Assembly (NCBI GenBank): GCA_029168955.1
Contig: JAPDOI010001071.1
Coordinates: forward strand, 72,001-136,000
DNA: 64,000 nt
DNA from: Aplectana chamaeleonis
Lineage: Eukaryota; Nematoda; Chromadorea; Rhabditida; Cosmocercidae
Reading direction: 5' to 3'
This document shows, one piece after another, positions 33,683 through 45,600 of this stretch. A model generated the notes under the pieces. That model did not search any database and had not been told where the DNA came from. It was given only the letters and a program-made list of their open reading frames with translations. Position 1 is the first letter of the stretch. Every line of letters begins with the position of its first letter. The translations under genes and the position numbers were made by a program.

Positions 33683-36600
33683 GTGAGTTTTTTTTTTGAT
33701 AAAATAATTATTTCCTTTTTTTCAATCCCTTTCCTTGTATTTCGCGTAAGGACAGCCTGACTTACTGATTCATGAATAGGTGGGGTTTGAGCTCAAACGC
33801 TTGAAAAGGGTTCTTCAAAGGCTTGCGGTGGCTGACAACGGTTTCAGAGCTGCGTTCCTGCCAAACTAGCCCCGGCGCTCCTCAGATTAGGAAGTTTTGG
33901 GGAGTCAGGTACTCTCTACACAGCGAGGGTTTTAACGCGACGCGTTCGGCGGAAATCACTTCATCGGTAGAGCGCGTTTACCATAAGCTCCCGGCAATTC
34001 ATGGCATTTTTTGATTTCGAGAGTTCCTTTAATGATTTCTTGAAGCTGTGGAAGCTTCCACCCAAAATTACTGGTTCAAACCCGTAACTTGCCTTTCTTT
34101 CAAACTTGAGCGTCACATGAGCAAAACACTCGCCCCAACGAGTTACCCCGCGCCGTCGGAGTGGTCAAAAGTTCCGGGTAATTTGAACCAGTACTTCTGT
34201 GAGGAAAATATGGCTGTATTGCATCTCGCCGCGGCGCCGCCCATCTCGCGATCTGTGCATTCACGCCGAAGTCCCGGGGCATGGCTTTCAGTGCGTAAGC
34301 GGCGTAAAATCGTTCTATGATCTCCTTTTCGCAGCAAATGACGTCGTGTTTGGGCCGGACTGGAGCTCCATCGCTCAGCGGCGCGGCAGCATGCACGTAA
34401 AGGAGAATCGATCTTGTCGCGCTGCCTGCCATTATGGCATTGCATACTCGCGTGCGTACGCGTCATGGCCCGGTGAGTGTCGCTCATGCGGCAAGCGCGA
34501 AAAAAAAAACCGCCATCGTGTGGAAGACGCCTAAGCGCCTTATGTGAGGAGACTGTTGTCGTTGGTGACATTAAATGAACACTGCAAAGTAAATAACGAT
34601 TCAGGACATGACAGCTCATTTGATTTCACCCAAAACGTGGGGTCTCCGCCCATTTCGTCGCGAGCGACGCTCGTCGATTGCAAAGCCCAGCGATGTAGTC
34701 TAGTCAGGACCGTCGTTGCCGTCAATGCGTGGCGTGATCGATTTTATACCCCGTTCCTCAACGCTGCAAACATCGCCGCGACATCAGCGCAAATCACGCG
34801 AAGTATTGAAACGGGTGACAAGCTTATCGCTTTAACAGAGAGTATCCTTACAGTTACCTGTTCTGTTGTGACGCTATGGAATTCTGCAGGGTAATTTGGC
34901 TGGCGGGTCCACGATAAATTTCGTCTTCGTTTTTTCGCCGGAAATCGAAAGGCTTCCCCATTGGAGCGATAAGGTTGAAAGAACGAACAAAAACTAGCCC
35001 CAATGAGTAAAATTTATCGTGGACACTGCTTTTAAAAAAGGACCTATAGCATCACTGAGGTCGTTCTTGAGTGACAGACTCCACCCGTTTCGGAGGGAGG
35101 TCTTTGAGCTTTGTTGGTAGAAGAATATGATAAGTGTGGGCGCCATGATTCCCTGAGTCATCAGTGATATCTAGGACCCATATTCTCGATATTCAAATTC
35201 TCGGGCGCACCGATTACTCAAGAAATTTTCGAATATTTATATACGCCACAACCAAATTCTCCTGCTCCACACCCCCAGCCGAATCGTGCTAATCGTTTTT
35301 GACTCTTTACCTACTTTTCTTTTCTCTACCAATTTTATTGATTTACAGTACGTGAACGAACTTCTGAAGTCAATGAATGCACCTTTACGCCTAACTGACG
35401 GTTTCGTCGGAGGAATCACAATAGGTAGGCTGTGAAATTCCCATCTTTTTTTTTTCTGAAACTGTTGTGCCTTTCTTCTGCTATGCCTGCGGGCTAAGCA
35501 AATCGTTTTCGATTCGGTTATTTCGCTATATTTGAGAGGTGCCCTGGCGTTCTCTCACATCTGAGGCAAGCAAAATGAAGGTGAGGCAGCTGGATTTGAC
35601 GTTTCAATCCAGAGAAGACGTGAAGCTCGACAATAAGGATCTCGGTAGGTGTCATATATTGATCGGTGTTTTTTTGTTTCTTTTCATCGGGCTATCTTAG
35701 TTTCATCAATGATCGGCAGTGTCGTTGAATCCCTCGTGTCGTCTAGCGAATTGGCTCGAAGTTTCTATGAAAATGAGACTGAAACTGGTGAAGAGAAGTT
35801 CGACACAGAGGCCAGAGATGGCGTCAAGGCTTTCACAAAGGTGATTCTCAAGCAGTGATCTTGTCGAAATCAGTGTTTTTCGTTTCATTTTGTTGCATAG
35901 TTGACACTGTTCCTCTTTTTGCACCCTAACCGAGGCTTTTGTGCCCGATCTTCGCACACAGGTAGTGAGCGTGAATCTGAGACCAGTTTTCGCTGTTTGG
36001 AGCTCTACGGTAGTCTAGACCTAACGTATACTCGCGTCGCAGAGCCAGCCGCTGTCCTCAGCGAAAGGTCTGCTATTGGTCAAATTTGAAATTGGACCAA
36101 TAGCAGACCTCGTCAAGGCAAAGCTAATGTCTTGAGAGCTCTTGGAGGAGCATTTTGGGGCAGCAGCAGAGAGACTATATTGAGGACCTACAACACTAGT
36201 GTGGCAGCACTTGGTGTTGGACAGCTTCTGGAATAAGCTGCAGCGTGTTCAGAATGCTGCGCTTAGAATTGCTACTGGTTGTGCAGTGAGCTCCCCAGTA
36301 GAACATCTCAACGCGGAGGCCTGCATATTGCCAGTCAAGGAGCACTGTGAACTCCAGACTCAGCAAATGTATATCAATGTTCTGAAACAGCCGAACCGAA
36401 AAGAAGAATAATGAAGCCCGTTAGAGAGAGATTGATGAGGACGCCGTTCGCCGACGCTCTTCTTAAAGTGTATATACAGAGATGGACTGACTCCAGTATG
36501 GAAAGGCTCCGTCTTCTGCGTGAGGAGCATACACAGTTCGTTCGAGGACATTTTGGGAAAGCGGCTGTTAACCCCATTTTCAGTGCAGTACCGCCTCTGG

Positions 36601-39600
36601 TTCGCGATTCCGAGTTTCTACTTGGCAGGCGAGGCAGATAAGCTCTTGCCTTGCTGCGCTGTTGTCACTCTATTCTGCTTGTCCAGCGTCAACGACACGG
36701 CGTCATTTATTCGAGTGCCGGATGAGACCTACTACTCTAACGACAATGGACCTTTGGACGAATCCTGTAATGGTCGCCCAGTTCCTCGATCTATGACAAG
36801 AATTACTTCGAGGCTGCAGAAGATGTAGAAGAAATTGCATCAATCGCGGGCATTTCACTTAGGGCAGTGACAGTCTCTGCTACGCGTATATACCATAGGC
36901 CTTACGTTATTTCTCCGTTAGAGGCCAAAGCTTTAGATTTGGATGAAATCGTCCCCAAGGGGGTCTTCGAGAGCCGACTACTTTCCATTTTTTGGAAATA
37001 TTTTAGTAGATAAATGGCATCATATTCAACATCACCCATCCCGATCTCATTAAACCCCGAAAATGACCGCTAGCTTCATCTTTAGTACCCCCCCCCTCTT
37101 CCTCCCCCACGACAAGGTATGGCGTGAGGTGTGGATATCCTCAGGATGGGCCCGCGCTGCGTGAAAGGGGGGGGGGGGTGGAGTCTGTGCTCCGCCAGGA
37201 CACCAAGTGGACAATAATGAATGAAGGCATACACTGTTTACATTCAGTTTTTACGTAGAATTCAATCACACTACTCTTCTTCAAATTTCACAACAGTAAA
37301 AAAACGGGCGAAATAACGATTCGGTGAGGGTCTGAGAAGATCGCCAACATTTCGCTCCTGGAGGGGGGGGTCTGATCAAAATTGGTCTGTCCATACCTCT
37401 TGTCGTACCCTGCCCCACGATAACTCTTCGTGTGCTAAGTTGTGGTGGCATTTTCGTCGACTATAGCCCGAAAGTGGAAGAATACCGAGTATTTTTTAGG
37501 TCATCGACGCGATTGTATCCCGGTTTTGTCTGGAGCTGTCCGACACTACTATTCGATTTGAAAATCCGCCGAAGGGTTTGTCAGACAAGTGTACTGCCAT
37601 TGAAATCCGCCTGAAAGAGTATGTTTTTGTTAGAGTTACTTGAATTCTGTTTCCGAGTTCTGAGGGTTTATCATTGGTTCGACTGGATGGGCATTCGGAC
37701 TGTTTTATCGTTGGTTTCAGTGTTCGGCGCAGGGTGTGGAGCTCCATAGGGGTCTGACTAGGGAAACACTACAAGTCATAGTAACCATTCCTATTGAAAT
37801 GTACTTTTCTAGAACCATTTTCGAACGAATAGTCCGAATATGCCTAGCGCAGCTGCCTAGACCCACTCTGAAGGATGTTATAGGCATTTTCTCTGATTTC
37901 CATATCTATTGTACCCTCCAGAAAGCGCATTATTTTTACGAAAATCCGGAAACGGACATCATAATTGTGTTCAGCGCCTAAAACTATCCCCCTAGGCAAA
38001 GGTTGGGTGAAGAATTATTTTTCAGACTTTGCGCAGACTGGCAGCGTTTATTTATACCAATTAGAAGGCTCTCGAAGCGTTTTAAAAAACATTCCAGGTT
38101 TGACTTAAGTTTCGCCCTGGGGGGTTATTTGGGGGTGCTGATCACGAATCTGAGGTTCATTTGTCGTTTTTCCAAAGTTTTCGACTAAATTTGTTCAAAG
38201 CCTCCCACCGGCTGGAAAAATTGACGGCAAAATCGACTTATGAAGATTTCCGGAATGTGGCGACAGATGTGGCTCACATCGTTGGTCAGGGGGTCATTTG
38301 GAGTGCTCAACACGAATCTGATGTCAGTTTATTGATTTTTGACAGCTTACGGTGGGTATATGGTAGTTTGGTCAGTCTCAGATTTGTCTCAAAGTTTCTA
38401 TGTGAGGGTTATTTGGGGTCTTGGTTAGAGAATTAAATGCAGACGTAGCTTTCGCACATCGTTGTCGAATATCCGCTGCATAACTATCATCGTTCTTCAG
38501 CAAACAGCCCAAGTAACAGAAATCGTCCACCAGTTCGATACGTTGTCCGTCCACACAAACTCCCGTTGAAGGCCTCTGAGAGACCCACATCTGCTTGCAT
38601 TTGTCGGGACGAAGACGAAGTCCATAGGCTGCGGCATACTTCGAAACGAGGTTCACAATCCTTTGCAGTTTCGCGTTGTTTTCAGCGAATAACACGATGT
38701 CGTCGGCGTACTCCAGGTCGACAACGGAGCGTCCTGATGGTGTTAGGATCACATCCGCAGGAAACTGTTCTGCAACTCTACGCATGATGTCATCAACGGC
38801 GAAGTTGAAAAGAAAAGGTCCTGCAACGGCTCCTTGCCTTACTCCTGTTTTCACCTCGAAAGCTGACGTAAATCCGACAGGTGTACGAACTGCTGCTGTT
38901 GTTCCTTTTTTCATGTCCTCGATTAACCGAACATACTTTTCCGGGACTCCATCTGCTCGCAGAGCATTGAGCAATCGATCACGATGAGGAGAGTCGAACG
39001 CGGCTTCAAAGTCTAAAAAAGCAAGCTGTAATGGCTTCGAATACCGCTGCCACGATTTAATTACTCTTCTCACGACGAACACTTGGTCGATGGTCGATCT
39101 TCCAGGTCGAAAACCGGCTTGCTCATCTCTGGTAGTTCTTTCACGATGTTTGATAAGTCGCTCGAGAATGATACGTTCTAAAACCTTGTACATGACACGA
39201 AGTAGAGAGATTCCTCTGTAGTTCTTAGGATCCGTATCGGATAGCTTCTTGTGAAGAGGTACGATGATCGCATGTCTCCGCGAATCGGGTATCCTTTCGC
39301 TCATCCATATAGCACGGATGGTGTTGGTCATTTCACGAATCCCAGACGGAGGAAGAGCTTTCAGCATTTCAGCAGTGATTTTGTCATCTCCACCAGCCTT
39401 TCCATTCTTCATTTTTCGGACACAATCCAAAACTTCAGACTCAGTCGGCGGTTCCTCACTGACATCGTAATGTGCTCTCTGAACATGCGGGAGCTCAGGT
39501 ACTGATGGCGCTGGACGATTCAGTAGTGAACTGAAGTAATCCCTCCATATTGGCAGCGTCGCATCACCAACTGCAACTCCATTGGTAGTGTTCAAGACAG

Positions 39601-42600
39601 GAGAACATCTCTTCATCTTCCCGCTATACTGTCGCAGCAACGTGTAGGCTTTCCTCGGATTCTTCTCCTCCCAAGCCTTCTCGAACTCCTTAGCTCTAGA
39701 CGTCCACTCTCGCTCGCGGTCACTTTGAAGCTGCCGACGCAACTTCCTCCTCAGACGTTTCTCCTCCACGAAGTTTCCTGCAGTTCGGAGAGCACATACT
39801 CTGTTGTAGGTAGATGTTGTTTCTTCTGAGACGTAGGCGAACTTCTTCTTAGGGTCTACAACCGGGAGTGCCTCTTTCGAAGCGTCCTGGATGCACTTGA
39901 CAAAAGAATCCGCGTCGCAAAGTTTCTTCTTAGTCCGTACTCCGATGTGAATAGAAACGCGTTGTCGAAAATTCCTTCTGCACTCTTCATCTCTGAGACT
40001 TGTCATGTCAATCCTCTGGAGAGGCTGAGCCCCTCGCTTCCTCTTATGAATCCTCGGAGTGAAGTTCAACAGAACAGGACGGTGATCCGAATCGAATGCG
40101 ACATCCCACACAGCTCTAGATCTTCGAATGTTCGATACTGGAATATTCCTCGTCAGGACATAGTCAAGCTGTAGTTTCAAAGTTGTCATCTTCCGCTTCC
40201 GCTGCTCTTCTGGAGATAGCTGGGTTGGTCCCTGCCACGAAAGCTGATGGCGGCGATGATTCCTCTTGAATGTCGATGCAATAATCAGACCACTGCGTTC
40301 ACAAAAGTCGACAAGGCGGTAGCCATTGTCCGATGTTTGCTCCACTGGGTAGAACCATTTACCGAGTACTTTGGATTCCTGATCAAGTCCCATCTTCGCA
40401 TTTGCGTCAATCCCCACGACAACAGCATGTTGACAAGGTATCCTGGCCAGCAACGTATTTAGTTCCTCATAAAACGCATCCTTCGAATTGTCTTCGGCGG
40501 TTTCAGTGGGCGCATGAGCACTCACTATCCACAGATTGAATCCTATGTGATCCGGCAGTCGCACGAATGCATTCCGACACGACGTTGAGCCGAACTCCTT
40601 GACCATACCATTGGGATCCTTCCTTACAGCTATTGCACAGCCTCCCACTCTCCTATCGTCAGCGTTACCGCGGTAGATGGTGTACCCTCCGACGCTGATG
40701 ACGGGTCTATCCTTGAGGCGGGTTTCCTGCAAAGCAGCAAACGGTGCATGGAAATAGCTCAGAAGTCTGGATAGCGCAGTTTTTTGGATATCACTCGACA
40801 GCGATCGACAGTTCAGGGTGGCGAAACTGGGCTTGTGACCAAAGACTCCATGAGCTCCCTAGGTACGGATCCTAAGGTGTTATGGGCCAGAGGCCTTGGT
40901 GTGCCGGACGGCGACACCTTTATGCAATGTGCGGGTTACTTTCACGATATAGTTGTGCACGCTGTATCGCTCGAACGTTCCCTGTGTACACTCAAACGTC
41001 TGCTGGGTTCAGTAGAAGCAGGGGCACCAACGAGCAGGTACCAACAGTCTTGTATACACACCCCCATTCAATTCTCTAACCAAGTGTTTGTGGTCTACCA
41101 CCATCGCGAAGGAAGTCAAGTTGCGCGTCTACCTATCCGCTGTTCGCCCTATCATGATGTACGGATCGGAGACGTGGGCAGCACCGAAGACGCAGATGGA
41201 AAGGTTGGATTGCACGGAGAGGAAGCTTTTTAGGCGTTTGCTTGAATATTTCTGGCCGTGTGTATGCCATAACGAAGACCTTTACAAGGAAATCGACGCA
41301 GTACATAAACGCTTGACACGAGGGAGGTGCCAGCATCTCCTAACGCCATCTCAAGCAGCAATGGAAAGTCGACTTCTACTGCTCGGGCATATACTATACT
41401 TGTTCCGAATCGAATAATCGGATGAATATCCGACTGTTTAAGTCGGATAAAAAAGTCGACTTTTTATTCGAAAAGTCGGATATTCGAAAAAGTGCTATAT
41501 CCGACTATAGTCGAAAAGTCGAATATTCGAAAAAGTGCGATATCCGACTACAGTCGAAAAGTCGAATATTCGAAAAAGTCCGATATCCGACTACAGTCGA
41601 AAAGTCGAATATTCGAAAAAGTGCGATATCCGACTACAGTCGAAAAGTCGAATATTCGAAAAAGTGCGATATCCGACTACAGTCGAAAAGTCGAATATTC
41701 GAAAAAGTCCGATATCCGACTACAGTCGAAAAGTCGAATATTCGAAAAAGTGCGATATCCGACTACAGTCGAAAAGTCGAATATTCGAGAGGGTTATATC
41801 CGACTACAGTCGAAACGTCGGATATTCGAATAGTTCAAAATCCGACTATTGTCGCAAAGTCGGATCTTACAACCTCACTACAAAAAAACTGCTTGTCAAT
41901 CACACTCCTCGAAAATAATTACGCTCATCCGGGAATCTGAATTTGATTTTAGTTATTATTTAAACACAATTTTTATTTATGTTTGCTTTTGGAAGAAACT
42001 TTGTGGGTGTAGGTCAGATGGGAGCGATTTTTTTTCAAGAAACCTTATTGATGTTGCTGACAGACTTCCGCTATTTGTTGGACGACTACGGTGCGTGTCC
42101 AAACTATAGAGGCTCCATATTTTCGTGCGACCGATGGATCGTTGTGGGTACCCTTCTGTGCGTCTGTCAAGTTTTCCTTTCGTATTCAACAGCTCAAAAC
42201 TCTGCCCGTGGGTAGCGAAATGCCTTCAAGGGAGCGGCCTATTACGCTCTCTAATTCCGTAGTGCAGGGATTTTCGGGTCCTCGCGACGCTCGCTAAAGC
42301 CCGCTTATACTGCATCAAAGGTATAAGGGTGCAAGCTCTAAGCATACTCCAAGCAAATACATAGGCAAAATTCTCGATTTCGATCTCGCTGTCGCTAAGC
42401 TCTTGAATTCTCGCCTTAATTGTTGCGAGAATTTATGGGCCAGGGTTGGGCAGGCTTGCGACAGGTCGTAACGGGGGAGGTCGTAAAAATTCCGGTAATT
42501 TTTGAACAAAAATGAAAAACTGAGGGGGGGGGGGAGTGGGCTCGTAAAATTTTCGGAGAATATGGCGTTTAGCTTCCAACCACTTGGAAAGGTAGAATGA

Positions 42601-45600
42601 GGTAGTAGTAGTAAGTCGCGTAAATAGTAAGTGGTAAGTAAATTCTTTTTTTTTCAATTTTATCCATGAAAAATAACCGTTGCGTCGGTAACCCCCGGGT
42701 TGTATCTGTGGCTCAACGCCGGTCCCAACGAGGATTGGCTTAAAAAAGGAATAATTCTGCGAAGGTAGCGAGTTATGTGGACTTCAAGATGTGAAATTAA
42801 AGAGTTAGTACTAATTATAGGGGCCACGATTTTGGTCGTGAAATTTTTTTCATCCCAAGAAGGGGGGGGGGTTGTAAAAATTTTGGTCCACAGAGGGGTC
42901 GTAAAATTTTGGTCACCGGCCGCAACGGCCTGCTCAGCCATGTTATGGGATTAGCGACAGCCTGTGTTGAACAGCGATCTCATCCCGCGTTGGCTACGCT
43001 GAACGCATGGATGCCGTTCGTAGTGCTGGTCCAGTCCTCTCGCGAATCGATTACTCGATACTCTGTGGCTGATTGTGGAGGGTGACCCCGAACTGCTCTC
43101 TGGAAGACCGTGCCAACGTTACATTTGACCGCGGGGACGCTGCAGGCCGTGGGAAGAAACGGCACTGCGGTCGTTCGCAGCGGAGATCGCCCTATAGTAC
43201 TGATCAGGACAGGGTGGATCGATCAAGGCGAGAATCTTCCACCCTTTTTCCCGCATTCTTGGCAAGAATTTCCCTAGTTCTTGAAGGTGACGTAGCTGAA
43301 ATCCCACCAACTGGGGCTAATGTGTCCGTAGTTTATGTAAATTCTCGCGATAAAATTAGACGAGATACCTCCAAAGCCCAGGGAATCTAATGTACTCGTG
43401 TGAGGCATTTCGCGACCCGTCGTCAGAGAGCAGATTCTCCCAGGAAGAATTATTTCTAGCAACTTTTTTGAAACTTCTATGTTTTTACGTTTTTCCCAAA
43501 TTGTAGATGCTCTTGTCTCCACGGTAGGAGAACTCTGAATATGTGACATTTCATAGCAAATCAAAATGTGATAGGCTCTCTACCGCAATAAATCAACTTC
43601 AAAAACAAGGTTACATATAGAATCAACCTAATTTCTTTACAAGAAAATCGGACAGCTCTGACTGATCGGCGAACGTAAGGTGCGTCCGAATGAGATTGGC
43701 GGCCCATGCGGCCGGCGTGCTTGGCAGGCAGCCGTCGCGTTCGCAGCTCTCGGACGAGCATGCGAAAAGTCCCCACCGCCATCGACTACGAACGGGGCCG
43801 GCACCGGCTGGCAGCAAGCACTGCGCCGATCAATCTGCTCTGCAGACGGTGGGAGAGGGGACGGCCGTCGTTGAAATCCAACACTCGTCCGAGGGCGGCA
43901 CATGCGACGGCCGCCTGCCAAGCACGCCGGCCGCGTGGGCCGCCATTTCCATTTGGGCACACTTTATTCATTGCGAACTGCCTTTTTCACATCTAAATGG
44001 AAGAATATAGCACGCTAGCAGCATATAGCTACGGAAACTCGAAAAAACGGAAACCAGATATAAACTCTTACCACGAAACCTGTGACAAATACTATAAGGC
44101 ACGCCTAAACATCCGCCAAGCAGGCATACTCAAGCATGGGAGCGGTTATTCCGCGGGGGAATGTCGGTTGCCCCTCCCTGGTCATCCAGCGTATAACCGA
44201 TACTGTTCCCCCGTACAACCGCACAGACTCATGGGCGGTTACTCGGCGGGGGAACGTCGGTTGATCGGCTGGGGCATCTGCTGGACAAACGATCTTCCAC
44301 CGCCATTCAACCGATATCACACCGCGGTACAACCGAACCAGATTTCCGGTCACACGCTTTCCAATACATCCTGGGTATTCCCGGGTCCGCAGAGGGGACT
44401 CCGGGGAAATCCCTATTGGGGTCCCCACAAAAGAGGTGATCCCACGGTCCACGGTGGGGTGCACCCTACTGCGGACCATGAGGAGATGGCCATACAGTTG
44501 GGTACCACCCCCCCCCCGAGCCGTGGGGAGCCCCCTCCCCTCGGAGACAAAAATGATCCTCCGGTATCCGGTGGATCTTCCGGAAGGTGACTCGAGGTCA
44601 GCTTCCAGGTCCGGCTCCGAAAAGCTGACTGAGGCTCACGGTGAGATGAGGAGCCTTTTATACCCCTATCAATGTTAATACTTTTGTCTAAACATGTTGA
44701 TGCCGGCTCACCCATCTTTTTTGGTCCGAGTTGCGGAACGTGTCACATATTTGACGGTAGAGCACGTCCCCGCCGTTGCACCGTCAACCCCTTTTCCACC
44801 GCCAAATAACCGTCTCCGCGAATTGAATTTATCTCTATCTGCGGTACAACCGACAATTCGACCCCTCCCCATTTTGGCTCCCGCCGTCGCACCGACAAGC
44901 CTTTTTACCCCGCTGAACAACCGTCAGCGTGTCTGAGTATCGGTCTGATTTTGGTTTGAAAAGTGATGCTTTGATCTGTCAGAACGCCCGCGAGTGGATG
45001 AGTGAAAAATCGACGTGTTTTCATGTGAAAAAAGTTACTTGCACTTCAATTATTTTCATAGTCGGATAAAAAAGTCGACTTTTTATTCGAAAAGTCGAAT
45101 ATTCGAAAAAGTCTCATATCCGACTATAGCCGAAAAGTCGAATATTCGAAAAAGTGCGATATCCGACTATAGTCGAAAAGTCGAATATTCGAAAAAGGGC
45201 GATATCCGACTACAGTCGAAAAGTCGAATATTCGAAAAAGTGCGATATCCGACTATAGCCGAAAAGTCGAATATTCGAAAAAGTGCGATATCCGACTATA
45301 GTCGAAAAGTCGAATATTCGAAAAAGGGCGATATCCGACTACAGTCGAAAAGTCGAATATTCGAAAAAGTGCGATATCCGACTATAGTCGAAAAGTCGAA
45401 TATTCGAAAAAGTACGATATCCGACTATAGTCGAAAAGTCGGATATTCGGAATGAACTTTATTTGGAACAAGTATAGCATATACTAAGAAGAACGCCGGA
45501 TCGTCTCGTACAACACGCTTTAAGAATGCTTCCAAATCCTGTCTGGAAACGGCCACCTGGGCGTAGGCGAAAGTTCTGGACGGATGTGGTTAAAGAGGAT

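Larger units (their letters stand above)
41395..45476. mobile_element. 4.1 kb element with TATACTTGTTCC termini and CGAATATTCG arrays
   Basis: The ends are TATACTTGTTCC (41395-41406) and GGAACAAGTATA (45465-45476), a perfect 12 bp terminal inverted repeat. The flanks are an 8 bp direct duplication GCATATAC (41387-41394 and 45477-45484), and the uninterrupted site is seen in RTE copy 1. Each end carries an array of 43 bp units; the two arrays are in direct orientation and both open with GTCGGATAAAAAAGTCGAC. The 3.2 kb between them contains a hAT-like MITE, a GC-rich foldback and a proline/glycine-rich open frame. No transposase was recognised. It may be one large non-autonomous element or a small array-type MITE later expanded by insertion. 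Confidence 0.82.

Noticed and set aside
41431..41870. CRISPR-like periodic array
   Set aside because: Units are contiguous 43 bp repeats with no unique spacers, and the genome is eukaryotic.
41422..41940. 127-172 codon frames of repeating KSRIFEKV/YPTTVEKSNIRK type
   Set aside because: All three frames of the 43 bp array are open at once, which is a composition effect.
44105..44590. Real gene on either strand within the 4.1 kb element
   Set aside because: Both strands are open because of repeated CGGTTATTCCGCGGGG/ACAACCG phrases; no domain is seen.
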